A stretch of 64,000 bases of DNA from Alkaliphilus peptidifermentans DSM 18978 (GCF_900101495.1 NZ_FMUS01000002.1:62001-126000), one strand, 5' to 3'; positions 50,849 through 59,954 are shown, counted from the first letter of the stretch. Notes: generated by a model not told the origin, from the letters alone. Made by a program: numbers and translations.

Positions 50849-51663
50849 TATTTTAGTCCTCCTAGCCCAATACTTTCAGTTAAATATTTTTCACCCTTTA
50901 AAAAGATTATAATAGCTGGTATAAAGTACAATACTGCACCTGAATAAAAAACTTCAAAATCTTCATAGTATATGTCTTCTAAAAATACAGACAGAGGAAA
51001 TCGACCGGGAGTGTCTAGAAAAATAAATGCTTGCTCTACTACATTCCAATAATCTATGAAGGTTAACATGACCAAGATAAAGACAGCAGGTGTTACCATA
51101 GGCAGTACAATTCTGAAGAAAATCCTCATATCCCCTGCACCATCAATTCTAGCCGCTTCTATTAGCTCATTTGGTATGTTGGTTATAAACTGCTTTAAAA
51201 GAAAAATTCCAAAGGAAGAAAATACACCAGGTAATATAATTGACCAATGGGTGTCTATTATTCTAAAGCTTAAGGTACGCTCTAGGGCATTAAATATTAT
51301 TGTGTTAGGTACAAGAGTTACCTGAAATGGCAATAATGCCACCAATATGTATATGGCAAAAATCCAGTCCCTTCCCGGAAATTTCATTTTAGCAAATGCA
51401 AAGGCTGTAATAACTCCAATAATAACCTGCCCTACTATTATGAATCCAGTTAGTTTAATTGAGTTTAAGAAAAACTTAAAATATTCTCCTTTGAAGACAG
51501 TCAGGATATAGTATTGCTGAATATTGAATCTTTGTGGCAGGAATTGTAACCCTGATGTATAAAGCTGTTCTGTAGCCATAAAAGAATTGGTGATTGTATT
51601 GATAACAGGAATTAAAAATATGGCAGCTACTATTCCAACTAGACAGAGCAGTATTCTTTTCAT
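50848..51663 (-). CDS. Carbohydrate ABC transporter permease (MalG/CUT1 type)
   Basis: A 271-aa permease with six membrane segments and the CUT1 EAA loop EAARIDGAGDMRIFFRIVLPM near residue 170. The N-terminus MKRILLCLVGIVAAIFLIPV and LYTSGLQFLPQRFNIQQYY resemble MalG-type permeases, in which a large loop follows the first helix. The C-terminus is short. It pairs with the MalF-type permease encoded one base away upstream. No ATPase (MsmX-type) is linked; sugar importers of Firmicutes often share a common one. Confidence 0.92.
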   Translation of the reverse strand: MKRILLCLVGIVAAIFLIPVINTITNSFMATEQLYTSGLQFLPQRFNIQQYYILTVFKGEYFKFFLNSIKLTGFIIVGQVIIGVITAFAFAKMKFPGRDWIFAIYILVALLPFQVTLVPNTIIFNALERTLSFRIIDTHWSIILPGVFSSFGIFLLKQFITNIPNELIEAARIDGAGDMRIFFRIVLPMVTPAVFILVMLTFIDYWNVVEQAFIFLDTPGRFPLSVFLEDIYYEDFEVFYSGAVLYFIPAIIIFLKGEKYLTESIGLGGLK

Positions 51664-51664
51664 A

Positions 51665-52483
51665 TCAATTTTCTCCTATCTTCTTTATGTAACGTCTATC
51701 CATATAGTAAAACATTAGAGCTATTATAAAAATAAATATTGCAAAAAGATATGCAGCAGATGTTAGCTTCTCATATTCTAGGTCTCTAAATTTATTATTC
51801 ATGTAATGTTGAAGCATATAAATTTTGGGATTTGGATAATTCCCTTGAAGTATATATAAATCTTTATAGATTTTAAAGGAATTAATAATAGAAATAATAC
51901 TGACGAAAAATGTCGCAGGAGTCACCAGTGGTATAATTACATGACGTAATTTTTCTAAATAGTTTGCTCCATCAATTTCCGAAGCTTCAATAACGCTTTT
52001 ATCCAGCTGGGATAGAGCTGCTAGGTAAATTATAAGATTATATCCAGTGCTTCTCCATAGAAAAATTAATATGACACCTATCATTGCAAATTCTGAATCC
52101 ATAAGATTGTTTGCCCCAGTAGCAAAAACCTCTCTAAAATAGCCAGCTACAGTTGCTGAAGGAATAGCTATAGGTAAAACAATACACAACTTAAGGATTT
52201 TAGGTGCATTTATTTCATGGATTATTAAAGCTAAAACAAATGATAATACAATTATTATGGTTAATCCTGCAAATAAAAAGATAAGATTATTTTTTAATGC
52301 TAATCTAAAGGAGAGACTGTTAATTATGTTTCTGTAATTAGTGAATCCAACAAAGGTATCATCAAAACCGCTACGACTAACAGAATACCTTAACCCTAAA
52401 AGAAAAGGTATTACGTAGAGCATCGAAAAGCCTATTAAGCTAGGCATGATAAAAAAATAACCCTTAAAATTTTTAATTTTCAT
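51665..52483 (-). CDS. Carbohydrate ABC transporter permease (MalF/CUT1 type)
   Basis: A 272-aa permease. I chose ATG 52483 (MKIKNFKGYFFIMPSLIGF) with GGTGG nine bases before it. Six membrane segments; the EAA loop reads EASEIDGANYLEKLRHVIIPL, the CUT1 consensus. It is first in the five-gene unit (MalF, MalG, HlyD-like, MacB-core-like, binding protein), behind a good promoter. The canonical CUT1 operon puts the binding protein first; here it is last. Confidence 0.92.
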   Translation of the reverse strand: MKIKNFKGYFFIMPSLIGFSMLYVIPFLLGLRYSVSRSGFDDTFVGFTNYRNIINSLSFRLALKNNLIFLFAGLTIIIVLSFVLALIIHEINAPKILKLCIVLPIAIPSATVAGYFREVFATGANNLMDSEFAMIGVILIFLWRSTGYNLIIYLAALSQLDKSVIEASEIDGANYLEKLRHVIIPLVTPATFFVSIISIINSFKIYKDLYILQGNYPNPKIYMLQHYMNNKFRDLEYEKLTSAAYLFAIFIFIIALMFYYMDRRYIKKIGEN

Positions 52484-52537
52484 AATACTACCACCATGTT
52501 TTGTCATATTTTATTGAATCCGCATGCGTTCAACCTC

Positions 52538-52566
52538 ATTTTAACACTGTTACACACTATTAACAA
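52538..52566 (-). promoter_or_regulatory. Promoter of the hybrid transporter operon
   Basis: TTGTTA (52566-52561), a 17-base spacer and TAAAAT (52543-52538) on the minus strand; start about 48 bases before the first gene. Confidence 0.6.
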
Positions 52567-52614
52567 TATTGCAAAAATTTAAAAAAAATTAATATGTGTT
52601 ACGTATTTTATACA

Positions 52615-52650
52615 ATTAAAAAAAGTCCACACTATTTTGTGAACTTTTTA
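52615..52650 (-). terminator. Terminator after the PilZ gene
   Basis: Stem AAAAAGTTCACA/TGTGGACTTTTT (one G-T pair) with T7 on the minus strand, between the PilZ gene and the hybrid transporter promoter. Confidence 0.75.
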
Positions 52651-52797
52651 GCGTTATAAAACTGTACTTGATTTGCCATATATAGTATAACCAGACAACT
52701 TCCTATTTTCACATGATGTCCATATTTATACTTTAATAATGTTAAATATTTTAAATATTTTAATAATTTCTCAATTGATTTGATTTAAATACAACCT

Positions 52798-53403
52798 CTA
52801 TTTTTTAAGTATTGCAAATTCATCCTTCAATTTAGCTAGCACATACTTCCCAATTATACCTTTAGTATATTGAGGAGTATTTACCAGTATACAGCCCATT
52901 TCATATGAGTTGGTATTCTTTTTTCCTCTAATTATTTTAGTGTAGATGTTTATTGGAGAGTCAAATAGAGATATTTTTATATGTAGAATGGTGCCAACGG
53001 GAAAGTGTTGATTAGATTCTAGACATAAGCCATTTTGTGATAAATTTTTTATTGTTATATCTTGATTTGTAATTACTATGTTACCAGTTTTGATCTCAGT
53101 AAAGTCAATAATCTTTCCTGCTAAATCTGTTTCTACTCTAATGTCTTTTCTTTTCTGTGTTGAATTATTTATAACTTGTATAACAGCTATATCTTCAAAA
53201 GGACTCTCTAATTTATAAACCTTAGATTCTCCTGTTACTACGCCATAAACTGGACTTAAAAGGTGAAACTGCATTGTTTCCTGATTTTCTAGCTTGTCGA
53301 TAAACTTTGATTGAAAGACTACTTTTTCTTGTTCCTTATGGGTTATTGTTCCATAATACGTCTCATCTTCCTTATAAAATATCAAAGTATCACCCTTATG
53401 CAT
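52798..53403 (-). CDS. PilZ-domain protein (YcgR/YpfB-like c-di-GMP receptor)
   Basis: A 201-aa protein. The N-terminal half (1-95) resembles the YcgR_N beta-barrel. The PilZ domain (about 98-195) has the RxxxR motif in KRKDIRVE and the second motif in ITIKNLSQNGLCLES (N/DxSxxG), both used to bind cyclic di-GMP. Such proteins brake flagella or regulate surface structures. The ATG is preceded by TAGGGGGT and a good promoter. No flagellar genes are adjacent. Confidence 0.9.
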   Translation of the reverse strand: MHKGDTLIFYKEDETYYGTITHKEQEKVVFQSKFIDKLENQETMQFHLLSPVYGVVTGESKVYKLESPFEDIAVIQVINNSTQKRKDIRVETDLAGKIIDFTEIKTGNIVITNQDITIKNLSQNGLCLESNQHFPVGTILHIKISLFDSPINIYTKIIRGKKNTNSYEMGCILVNTPQYTKGIIGKYVLAKLKDEFAILKK

Positions 53404-53529
53404 AAAGCATACCCCCTATAAAAATTGAAAAGTTGCTAAAGACAACCTCCTTCTTTAGTTTTACAGTTTTTAACTTCGTACAATTCATTTTAATATTTTA
53501 ATAGAAATTATTACCTGCTAATAAATTCT

Positions 53530-53558
53530 ATTTTATGTATTTATTGATAAAAAGTCAA
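53530..53558 (-). promoter_or_regulatory. Promoter of the PilZ gene
   Basis: TTGACT (53558-53553), a 17-base spacer and TAAAAT (53535-53530) on the minus strand. Confidence 0.7.
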
Positions 53559-53647
53559 GTTTTTTTTAAAATTTTGTAATATTTTGTAACTTTTTTTAAA
53601 GGTATTGGTTAACATCTTTTTATTTCTCCATTTATACCCAACAATGG

Positions 53648-53680
53648 AAAAGTCAATGCCAACTGGCATCAACTTTTTTA
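53648..53680 (-). terminator. Hairpin after feoB
   Basis: AAAAGT/ACTTTT and ATGCCA/TGGCAT stems with an internal CA/CA loop. The T-tract is better on the plus strand than on the minus. Confidence 0.5.
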
Positions 53681-53808
53681 GTTATATACATAAGATAGTT
53701 TTTCGAATACATAAAAGTGTAACATTTATTAAGTGAGGAAAAATATATATTTTGCCCTTTAAAGTAGTTAGTTATAATTATAGATTATATTTCAGTCAAT
53801 AGAACAGG

Positions 53809-55956
53809 TTAAATCAAACCTAGTAATTTTGCAGATTGAGCCACTATAAAGCATACTACTATTCCTGATACAGTAGGTACTAAAAATGAAATAAACGTCC
53901 ATTTCTTACTTTGAGTTTCCTTTCGAATTGTCAAGAGGGCTGTTCCACAAGGGAAATGCATTAGTGTAAATATCATTACACACACAGCTGTTAACCAGGT
54001 CCATCCGTTACTTACTAGTAATTCCCTTAAAGCCTCTAAGCTGTCTAACTCTAGCATCGATCCAGTAGCCATATAGCTCATTACTATAATAGGTATAACA
54101 ATTTCGTTTGCTGGAAGTCCCAGTATAAAAGCCATAAGTATATATCCATCTAATCCTATTAGTTGAGCAAATGGCTGTAAAAACCCAGCACTATGATCTA
54201 AAAGACTCAAATCTCCAACCATTATATTTGCCATTACCCAAATAACAATCCCTGCTGGTGCTGCCACCATAATAGCACGACCTAGCACAAATATGGTTCT
54301 ATCCAGTAAAGATCTCACTAAAATTCTTCCCATCTGAGGTTTACGATAAGGAGGTAGCTCCAGCGTAAATGAGGAAGGCTCGCCCTTCAAGATAGTCTTT
54401 GAAAGAGCTTTTGAAATAACCAAAGTAGTAATAATACCTAGTATTATAACCCCTAGAACTGCTATAGTCGCAATTATTGACTGAGAAAACCCTGCAGTGG
54501 CTCCACCAATAAATACCGCTGCCATTGCAATTAGTATAGGAAACCTTCCATTACAGGGCACAAAGTTATTGGTAATTATAGCAATAAGCCTTTCCCGAGG
54601 TGAGTCTATAATTCTACAGGCGATTATTCCAGCTGCATTACAGCCAAAACCCATACACATGGTTAGCGCCTGTTTTCCGTGGGCACATGCTTTCTTAAAG
54701 AAATTATCAAGATTGAAGGCTACTCGTGGCAAGTATCCTAAATCTTCCAACAGTGTAAATAATGGAAAAAATATAGCCATTGGTGGAAGCATTACCGACA
54801 CTACCCAAGCCAGAGTTCTATAAACACCAAGGACAAGAATACCATGAATCCATGCCGGTACACCTGCATTGTTAAACAAGCTTGTTAAATGTCCTTCTAC
54901 CCAAAAGAAAAATGTAGCCAATGCTTCAGACGGGTAATTTGCTCCTTGTATTGTTATCCAAAAAATCACTCCTAATATTCCTATCATAATGGGAAAACCA
55001 AATATTTTTGATGTAAGTATGTTGTCTATTTTTCTATCGGTTTCGTTATATTTGTCATTGTGGATCTCAACCACCTGACTATATATTTCCTCTGCCATTA
55101 AAACCGTTGAAGTCACAATGCTATCTTGAATATAATCTGGTGTTAAAGAAATTGTTTCTGTAATTGCCTCAATTTTGCTTAATAAGTCATCACTTGTGTA
55201 TTTTGTAGTATTATCAATTATATATTGATTTAAGGATTCCTTCATACTTGAATCATTGCACAATAATTGTAAAGCAATCCACCTGCTACTCATCTCTCCA
55301 TCAAATAATTCTGTAATAGGTGCTGAAATTGCATCTATTATCTTTTCTATTTCTTCATTGTATTTTATCTCTAACGCGTTGGTTGTTATATCCCCTTGTA
55401 CCAGCTGATAGACAGTATCCATAAGGTCCTCTAGCCCTTCTCCATCCCTTGCGTTGGTTCCTACTACCGGAATTCCCAGCTTTGAAGATAACTTTTTTAT
55501 ATCTACTTTTATTCCTTTTCTTTTTGCTTCATCTATAAGGTTTACGCACAACACAACATTTTCAGTTATCTCCAGTATCTGAAGCACTAATATTAGATTT
55601 CTCTCTAGGCATGTGGCATCTGTAACTACTACTGTAGCCTGTGGACTCCCAAAGCAAATAAAGTCCCTTGCCACTTCTTCCTCTACAGAATTTGATAATA
55701 GGGAATATGTTCCTGGTAAATCTACTAAAACAAACTTTCCATCCTTATATTTATATCTTCCCTGTGCATTGGTAACTGTCTTACCTGGCCAATTTCCTGT
55801 ATGCTGATTTAACCCAGTTAGACTATTAAATACAGTACTTTTCCCTGTGTTAGGATTTCCAGCTAGAGCAATTACAATTTCATCTGGCGAATCTAATTGT
55901 ACGTTAAACATCTCATCTAATACACCAGTACCTGTAGATTGATTTGTGAGTCCCAA
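53809..55956 (-). CDS. feoB: Ferrous iron transporter FeoB
   Basis: FeoB of 715 aa, full length. The cytosolic GTPase domain has G1 AGNPNTGKST (from about residue 32), G2 region NWPGKTV, G3 DLPGTYSL and the N-x-x-D equivalent NLIDEAKRKG. A helical spacer follows, then the membrane part with two Gate repeats, including MCMGFGCNAAGIIACRIIDS and CNGRFPILIA. It imports Fe2+ under anaerobic conditions. It is 12 bp after feoA. The C-terminus lacks the FeoC-type or Cys-rich extension. Confidence 0.97.
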   Translation of the reverse strand: MGLTNQSTGTGVLDEMFNVQLDSPDEIVIALAGNPNTGKSTVFNSLTGLNQHTGNWPGKTVTNAQGRYKYKDGKFVLVDLPGTYSLLSNSVEEEVARDFICFGSPQATVVVTDATCLERNLILVLQILEITENVVLCVNLIDEAKRKGIKVDIKKLSSKLGIPVVGTNARDGEGLEDLMDTVYQLVQGDITTNALEIKYNEEIEKIIDAISAPITELFDGEMSSRWIALQLLCNDSSMKESLNQYIIDNTTKYTSDDLLSKIEAITETISLTPDYIQDSIVTSTVLMAEEIYSQVVEIHNDKYNETDRKIDNILTSKIFGFPIMIGILGVIFWITIQGANYPSEALATFFFWVEGHLTSLFNNAGVPAWIHGILVLGVYRTLAWVVSVMLPPMAIFFPLFTLLEDLGYLPRVAFNLDNFFKKACAHGKQALTMCMGFGCNAAGIIACRIIDSPRERLIAIITNNFVPCNGRFPILIAMAAVFIGGATAGFSQSIIATIAVLGVIILGIITTLVISKALSKTILKGEPSSFTLELPPYRKPQMGRILVRSLLDRTIFVLGRAIMVAAPAGIVIWVMANIMVGDLSLLDHSAGFLQPFAQLIGLDGYILMAFILGLPANEIVIPIIVMSYMATGSMLELDSLEALRELLVSNGWTWLTAVCVMIFTLMHFPCGTALLTIRKETQSKKWTFISFLVPTVSGIVVCFIVAQSAKLLGLI

Positions 55957-55968
55957 GTCAATCCCTCC

Positions 55969-56214
55969 TTAACCTTCCACTATCTCTACTAAAATCTTCG
56001 ATGCCTCTTCAGAGCGAAGGGCGATTACTGCACCTCTTATTTCGTAGGCTGTAGGATCTCCAGATGGGCTTTTTCTAAGTGATTCTACCCTTGTATCTGT
56101 AATCAATCCTAAGTCCAGCATTCTTCTTCTTACATTTCCTTGAGAGCTAAGTTTCTTTACCTTACCAAAGGCCCCAATAGGAAGCTGATGAAGTGGTACT
56201 ATTTTTTCATTCAT
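55969..56214 (-). CDS. feoA: FeoA-domain protein
   Basis: FeoA of 81 aa, SH3-like. MNEKIVPLHQLPIGAFGKVKKLSSQ opens the fold, RRRMLDLGLITDTRV and GAVIALRSEEASKILVE complete it. It is thought to bind FeoB and modulate GTP-dependent iron uptake. The ribosome site is GAGGAGGAAAA. It is first in the feoAB unit, divergent from a DtxR-family regulator 100 bp away, which may control it. Confidence 0.96.
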   Translation of the reverse strand: MNEKIVPLHQLPIGAFGKVKKLSSQGNVRRRMLDLGLITDTRVESLRKSPSGDPTAYEIRGAVIALRSEEASKILVEIVEG

Positions 56215-56328
56215 ATATTTTTCCTCCTCATAATAATTTAGTCATGTGAAAAATCTCTTCCTGAGACCAATATATGAAAATAAAAAAAAAGTGTTACGAA
56301 TATAATTCTAGAAAGGATGCAATTTAAT

Positions 56329-56841
56329 ATGATTGTAAATAATTATAAGGTTGTGATTTTATTGAATAAAAAAGAAGAATACTGCACCGTTAGGGGTTAT
56401 GAGCTTCAAAGAAGAGAAAACAAACTTCTAAGTCATAGTATGGAGGACTATTTAGAAATGATTTATCGTCAATGCTTGATGGAGGGCTATACAAGAATTA
56501 ATACCCTATCTGATCAACTGAATGTTCAAGCATCATCAGCGTCTAAAATGGTACAAAAGCTTACTAAATTAGGTCTTTTAAGCTACAAAAAATATGGTAT
56601 TATCCATTTAACTGAAAAGGGAAGGTCAATAGGTGAGTTTCTTTTATATCGACATAACACGTTAAAAGAGTTTTTAAAGCTTTTAACCGTTGATTCAAAT
56701 TTACTCTCTCAAACTGAAGCTCTCGAACATAATATTAATTGGGACACCCTAAAAAGATTAGATTTACTAATTCAATTTTTTCATGAAGAGCCTCAATTAA
56801 ACGAAAGACTTAAAAACTTCATTAATGAAAGAAGTAAGTAA
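56329..56841 (+). CDS. DtxR-family metal-dependent regulator
   Basis: About 170 aa. The winged-helix DNA-binding domain begins at SMEDYLEMIYRQC, with LNVQASSASKMVQKL as recognition helix. The dimer/metal domain has QTEALEHNINWDTLKRL, matching the E-x-x-E-H ligands of MntR-like members. It lacks the SH3-like C-terminal domain of iron-type DtxR. About 40 unusual residues precede the domain, so the real start may be an internal TTG; I put it at ATG 56329 because AAAGG abuts ATG 56317. Divergence from feoAB suggests iron or manganese control. Confidence 0.88.
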   Translation: MIVNNYKVVILLNKKEEYCTVRGYELQRRENKLLSHSMEDYLEMIYRQCLMEGYTRINTLSDQLNVQASSASKMVQKLTKLGLLSYKKYGIIHLTEKGRSIGEFLLYRHNTLKEFLKLLTVDSNLLSQTEALEHNINWDTLKRLDLLIQFFHEEPQLNERLKNFINERSK

Positions 56842-56858
56842 AACAGCTATTTACAACA

Positions 56859-56906
56859 AAAAGGAACCAACCTCCATTTGAAAAATGTCGATTGATTCTT
56901 TTTATA
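56859..56906. terminator. Imperfect hairpin between convergent genes
   Basis: AAAAAGGA and TTCTTTTT ends with a CATTT/AAATG apical stem and imperfect pairs between, followed by T-rich ends on both strands. Serves the DtxR-family gene and perhaps the DUF1653 gene. Confidence 0.5.
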
Positions 56907-56927
56907 AGGTTATAGTTAGAATACAGA

Positions 56928-57146
56928 TTATTCAAGCTCATGAAATCTATTTACTAATTCACCATTTACGTTAATCTTCTCCAAAAACATATCTAAAGGA
57001 CGCACCCATATACCAAATTCTCCATATAGGGCTTGATACACAACTAAGTCTTCAAGGGTTTCAGAATGCTTTGCCAAATGTAAAACAAGATACTCTTGAC
57101 CCTTGAAGTGCTTATACTTTTTGCCAATATTTATTGAAGGACTCAT
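56928..57146 (-). CDS. DUF1653 domain protein
   Basis: A 72-aa protein, almost entirely one DUF1653 domain: GKKYKHFKGQEYLVLHLAKH, SETLEDLVVYQALYG and WVRPLDMFLEKI match the family pattern (kHFKG..Y.vl..a.hset.e..VvYqaLYg....wvRp..mF.e). The function is unknown; it is often found near RNA-binding or metabolic genes. It follows the NlpC/P60 gene by 45 bp on the same strand. The ribosome site is AGGTGT. Confidence 0.9.
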   Translation of the reverse strand: MSPSINIGKKYKHFKGQEYLVLHLAKHSETLEDLVVYQALYGEFGIWVRPLDMFLEKINVNGELVNRFHELE

Positions 57147-57191
57147 GTTTTTACACCTTCCTTTGTCTTTTGTCTAAAAAGCATATACTGT

Positions 57192-58037
57192 TTATAAGTC
57201 TAATGGTGGAGCTTTAAATACACTTCCAAATCCTGTTATTGTATTTGCTAAATCATCCCTATAATCTTCATGATGTGAATTCAGACTATTGATTACAACC
57301 TCCCCACTAAAGGATGTGGAATGAATATATTTGTCTTCTCCTATATATAAAGCTACATGCTTTGGAAAAAACAGAATATCAGCAGCTTGTATTTCTTCCC
57401 TTGATATTTTCCTCAAATACTTTTCATTAAATTTAGAATCTCTATGAATAATTTTTCCATGAAGTAAGTATACCATTGAGCAAAGGCCAGAACAATCAAT
57501 ACCCAGTGGTGTTTTACCTCCCCATCTATATTGTGTTCCTAAATAAAGCAGTGCCGTTTCAACCAATTTTTTTCTAATTATCTTCTCTTGCTCTTTTTCA
57601 TTCCACTTGTTAATTCTATTAGTAAATCTGGTTTTTGTCCATCCCTTTGTATCGTCCGGCATAAGCATCTGGCTCCATTCCCCTTCAGTTACACCAGTTG
57701 TACAAACAATTGCACCTCTAGTTAAGAGTTTTATTCCGTAGCTTTGATACTTGGGTTCTGCCATCACATCAATTATAGCATGATTAATGCAACTATTTGC
57801 ATTTTTTTCCCATTCTTCAGCTCTAACCTTGTCTATATGCAAATATTTTTCATGTATATAACCCTGATAATCATACTGGGTTTCAATATAATACCACCCG
57901 TCTTTTTCATGCCTTAAAATTTTAACCACCATTCCAAAAAGGGCTTCATCAGCCAGTTCACTTTCAAAATCAGGATGCTTTTTGATAGGTGCAATAGTTT
58001 CTTTTACAATGCCCTTTAATATAGTTTTATTTTCCAC
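57192..58037 (-). CDS. NlpC/P60 family murein-peptide peptidase (YkfC-like)
   Basis: About 281 aa; start at GTG 58037, six bases after AAGGTGGGG (an in-frame GTG at 58049 lies within the site). Two SH3b-like modules (about 10-70 and 85-140) precede the NlpC/P60 domain, with catalytic Cys in GIDCSGLC (about 182) and His in PKHVALYIG (about 227). There is no signal peptide, so it acts in the cytosol, like B. subtilis YkfC, which cleaves gamma-D-Glu-diaminopimelate links of imported wall peptides. It follows the M55 gene by 21 bp. Confidence 0.92.
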   Translation of the reverse strand: MENKTILKGIVKETIAPIKKHPDFESELADEALFGMVVKILRHEKDGWYYIETQYDYQGYIHEKYLHIDKVRAEEWEKNANSCINHAIIDVMAEPKYQSYGIKLLTRGAIVCTTGVTEGEWSQMLMPDDTKGWTKTRFTNRINKWNEKEQEKIIRKKLVETALLYLGTQYRWGGKTPLGIDCSGLCSMVYLLHGKIIHRDSKFNEKYLRKISREEIQAADILFFPKHVALYIGEDKYIHSTSFSGEVVINSLNSHHEDYRDDLANTITGFGSVFKAPPLDL

Positions 58038-58058
58038 TTTCTTCCCCACCTTAATTAA

Positions 58059-58877
58059 CTATATTGATCCACCCAGGATAAGACAACCTCTAAAAAGCTT
58101 AAAAAGTGATATATAGTCACTAGAAGATATAACTATAGTCTTAGGATTTTTTCTTATTACTCCGGGAATTAGTGTTGCCTGCTCTGCCATAATTTCCATG
58201 TTATAAGTAACTTCAATATTAATTTCCCCTTCATAGGTTAATACAGGATATTGAGTAATATTCTTAATGGCCTTTTCAATTATACTGCAATATTGCTCCT
58301 TAACAGAGTTCATTGGGATATTATGGGCACAAAATCTTGAAATTGCTTTTTTAACTACAATCGCTTCAACATCGCCTATCTCTTCCTTTATTTGTAGAGC
58401 TAGTTTATCATCACCTGAAACCACTAAAATAGGCACCCCATAGTATCCTGCTACACCAGCATTAATACCTGCTTCCCCTAATTCCTTTCCATTGATAATG
58501 ATTTTTTCTATTGTTTTTCCTGAATAGGTGTGATTATAAATACCATTTTCTGTTCCCATCCTTGAATGATATCCTATAAACATCACTCCATCAAAAGTTT
58601 CATCAATTCCCTCCATCATACTGAATGGTTTAAATTGACCAGTAATAAGACTTGCCCTAGGGTCTAGCCCCTCTATCATAATATTGTCCATGCTATCGTG
58701 GGAGTCATTAACAACTACTTCTGTCGCTCCATTTTTAAATAGTGCTTCAATGGCCCAATTAGTTTCCTGCAGCATAAGACTTCTTGTTCGAGAATATTCA
58801 TTGGACTCTTTTGAAACATGTCCCTTTGCAGAAAGACCCCATATACCTTCCATATCTACAGATATAAATATTTTCAT
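58059..58877 (-). CDS. M55 D-aminopeptidase (DppA family)
   Basis: A 272-aa peptidase of the DppA family. Zinc-site residues are visible: Asp8 and Glu10 in SVDMEGIWG, His60 in VVNDSHDSM, His104 in IGYHSRMG, and a Glu near 135 in GKELGEAGIN; His116 (YNHTYSG) is the probable nucleophile. It cleaves N-terminal D-amino acids such as D-Ala-D-Ala or D-Ala-Gly-Gly. It forms a unit with the oligopeptide transporter upstream and the NlpC/P60 gene, as B. subtilis dppA does with dppBCDE-ykfABCD. The SD-ATG gap is a little long (12 bases). Confidence 0.94.
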   Translation of the reverse strand: MKIFISVDMEGIWGLSAKGHVSKESNEYSRTRSLMLQETNWAIEALFKNGATEVVVNDSHDSMDNIMIEGLDPRASLITGQFKPFSMMEGIDETFDGVMFIGYHSRMGTENGIYNHTYSGKTIEKIIINGKELGEAGINAGVAGYYGVPILVVSGDDKLALQIKEEIGDVEAIVVKKAISRFCAHNIPMNSVKEQYCSIIEKAIKNITQYPVLTYEGEINIEVTYNMEIMAEQATLIPGVIRKNPKTIVISSSDYISLFKLFRGCLILGGSI

Positions 58878-58925
58878 TTATGACTTCATCTCCTTAGAAT
58901 ATCGAGTAATATATTTATAAAATTA

Positions 58926-59954
58926 TCACATATTTTCTTTTTCAATATAATAAACTACTTTATTCCAAACATTTATAAAATCCGAAATAGGATATTCTCT
59001 TTTTACCTCTACCTCATTAGGTGCAGCAGGATCGTTAACAATTATGTATTCTATTCCGTCTCTTATACTAAATCCCCTAATAACAACAAGATGTCCATTT
59101 GGATAGGGCATATGGGAGCCGGAAAGCTCTTCAATTGATTTGGTTTTTATGGAGGCAATCAAAGGAAATCCTTTGGCAATCATCCTCTTTACTTCATTAA
59201 TTGAATTATAGATTTCTACATAGGCATTAAACCCCAGCGAACCAGCAAAGGCTACATTAAAGGACCAATTTCCATATATTGAAGCCCCATAATCCTTTAC
59301 ACCTTCTGCAACTTCTTCAGTTTCCATGCATTCCCCATAGTATTCCATCACCATTGCCAATGATGTAGGGCTACATATTATCCTTCCTATGTTATCGATA
59401 ACCATTTGTGACCTGACCGGAACTTGAAGATCTCTAATCCAGTCATCATCATTTATTAACGAATGGGACTTTTCCTCATTTGATAGCTCTAATGCCACTG
59501 CAATTAGTTTTAATTGGGGAGACTCTATACTAAGATCATCCCTATTGATACTAATATTATATTGTAGTCCATCTGCCGATCCTTCATTTAATAGTTTTAT
59601 AATATCAACAGACATATGGGCAATTTTATCTTTTTGCTCCACTTCAACACTTTTGGCTTTGCCATTACAGCCCCATTTCCCATAGGAAAACCATTCAGAC
59701 CATTGATTCCCTTTCCTTACTTTTATTTTAAGCTCCACACTTGTATTTATTGGAGTTAATGCATTCCATGAGGCAATCAGTTTTTTAAAACCGGGTGTGT
59801 TGATTTCCGGTGAGTAGAATACTCCCTCCTTAGAGTTTTCCACAAGCGCCAAATAACCCTTTGGAGTAAGTTTTAAGGACTTCATTATTCCTTTTTGAAA
59901 ATCCTCTCCTTTGTGTAAAATGGTTGTATTATTCTCAGACCCATATAATTTCAT
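58926..59954 (-). CDS. C39-like cysteine peptidase
   Basis: A 342-aa protein without signal peptide. The first 165 residues are beta-rich (MKLYGSENNTTILHKGEDF; WSEWFSYGKWGC). The C-terminal C39_2-type domain starts at QVPVRSQMV with catalytic Cys in IICSPTSLAMVMEYYG (about residue 195) and His in YPNGHLVVIRGF (about 285), then NDPAAPNEVEV. It lies 51 bp after the transporter ATPase, within the murein-peptide block. A cytosolic peptidase acting on imported peptides is the inference; substrate is unknown. Confidence 0.85.
   Translation of the reverse strand: MKLYGSENNTTILHKGEDFQKGIMKSLKLTPKGYLALVENSKEGVFYSPEINTPGFKKLIASWNALTPINTSVELKIKVRKGNQWSEWFSYGKWGCNGKAKSVEVEQKDKIAHMSVDIIKLLNEGSADGLQYNISINRDDLSIESPQLKLIAVALELSNEEKSHSLINDDDWIRDLQVPVRSQMVIDNIGRIICSPTSLAMVMEYYGECMETEEVAEGVKDYGASIYGNWSFNVAFAGSLGFNAYVEIYNSINEVKRMIAKGFPLIASIKTKSIEELSGSHMPYPNGHLVVIRGFSIRDGIEYIIVNDPAAPNEVEVKREYPISDFINVWNKVVYYIEKENM

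Larger units (their letters stand above)
53404..53808. other. 405-bp gene-free stretch between feoB and the PilZ gene
   Basis: It holds the PilZ promoter (53530-53558) and the feo terminator-like hairpin (53648-53677). The remainder is AT-rich and shows no frame. Confidence 0.6.

Noticed and set aside
56215-56328. DtxR/Fur/MntR-type operator between feoA and the DtxR-family gene
   Set aside because: Only AT-rich sequence and a TTCTAGAA palindrome; no convincing match to known metal boxes.
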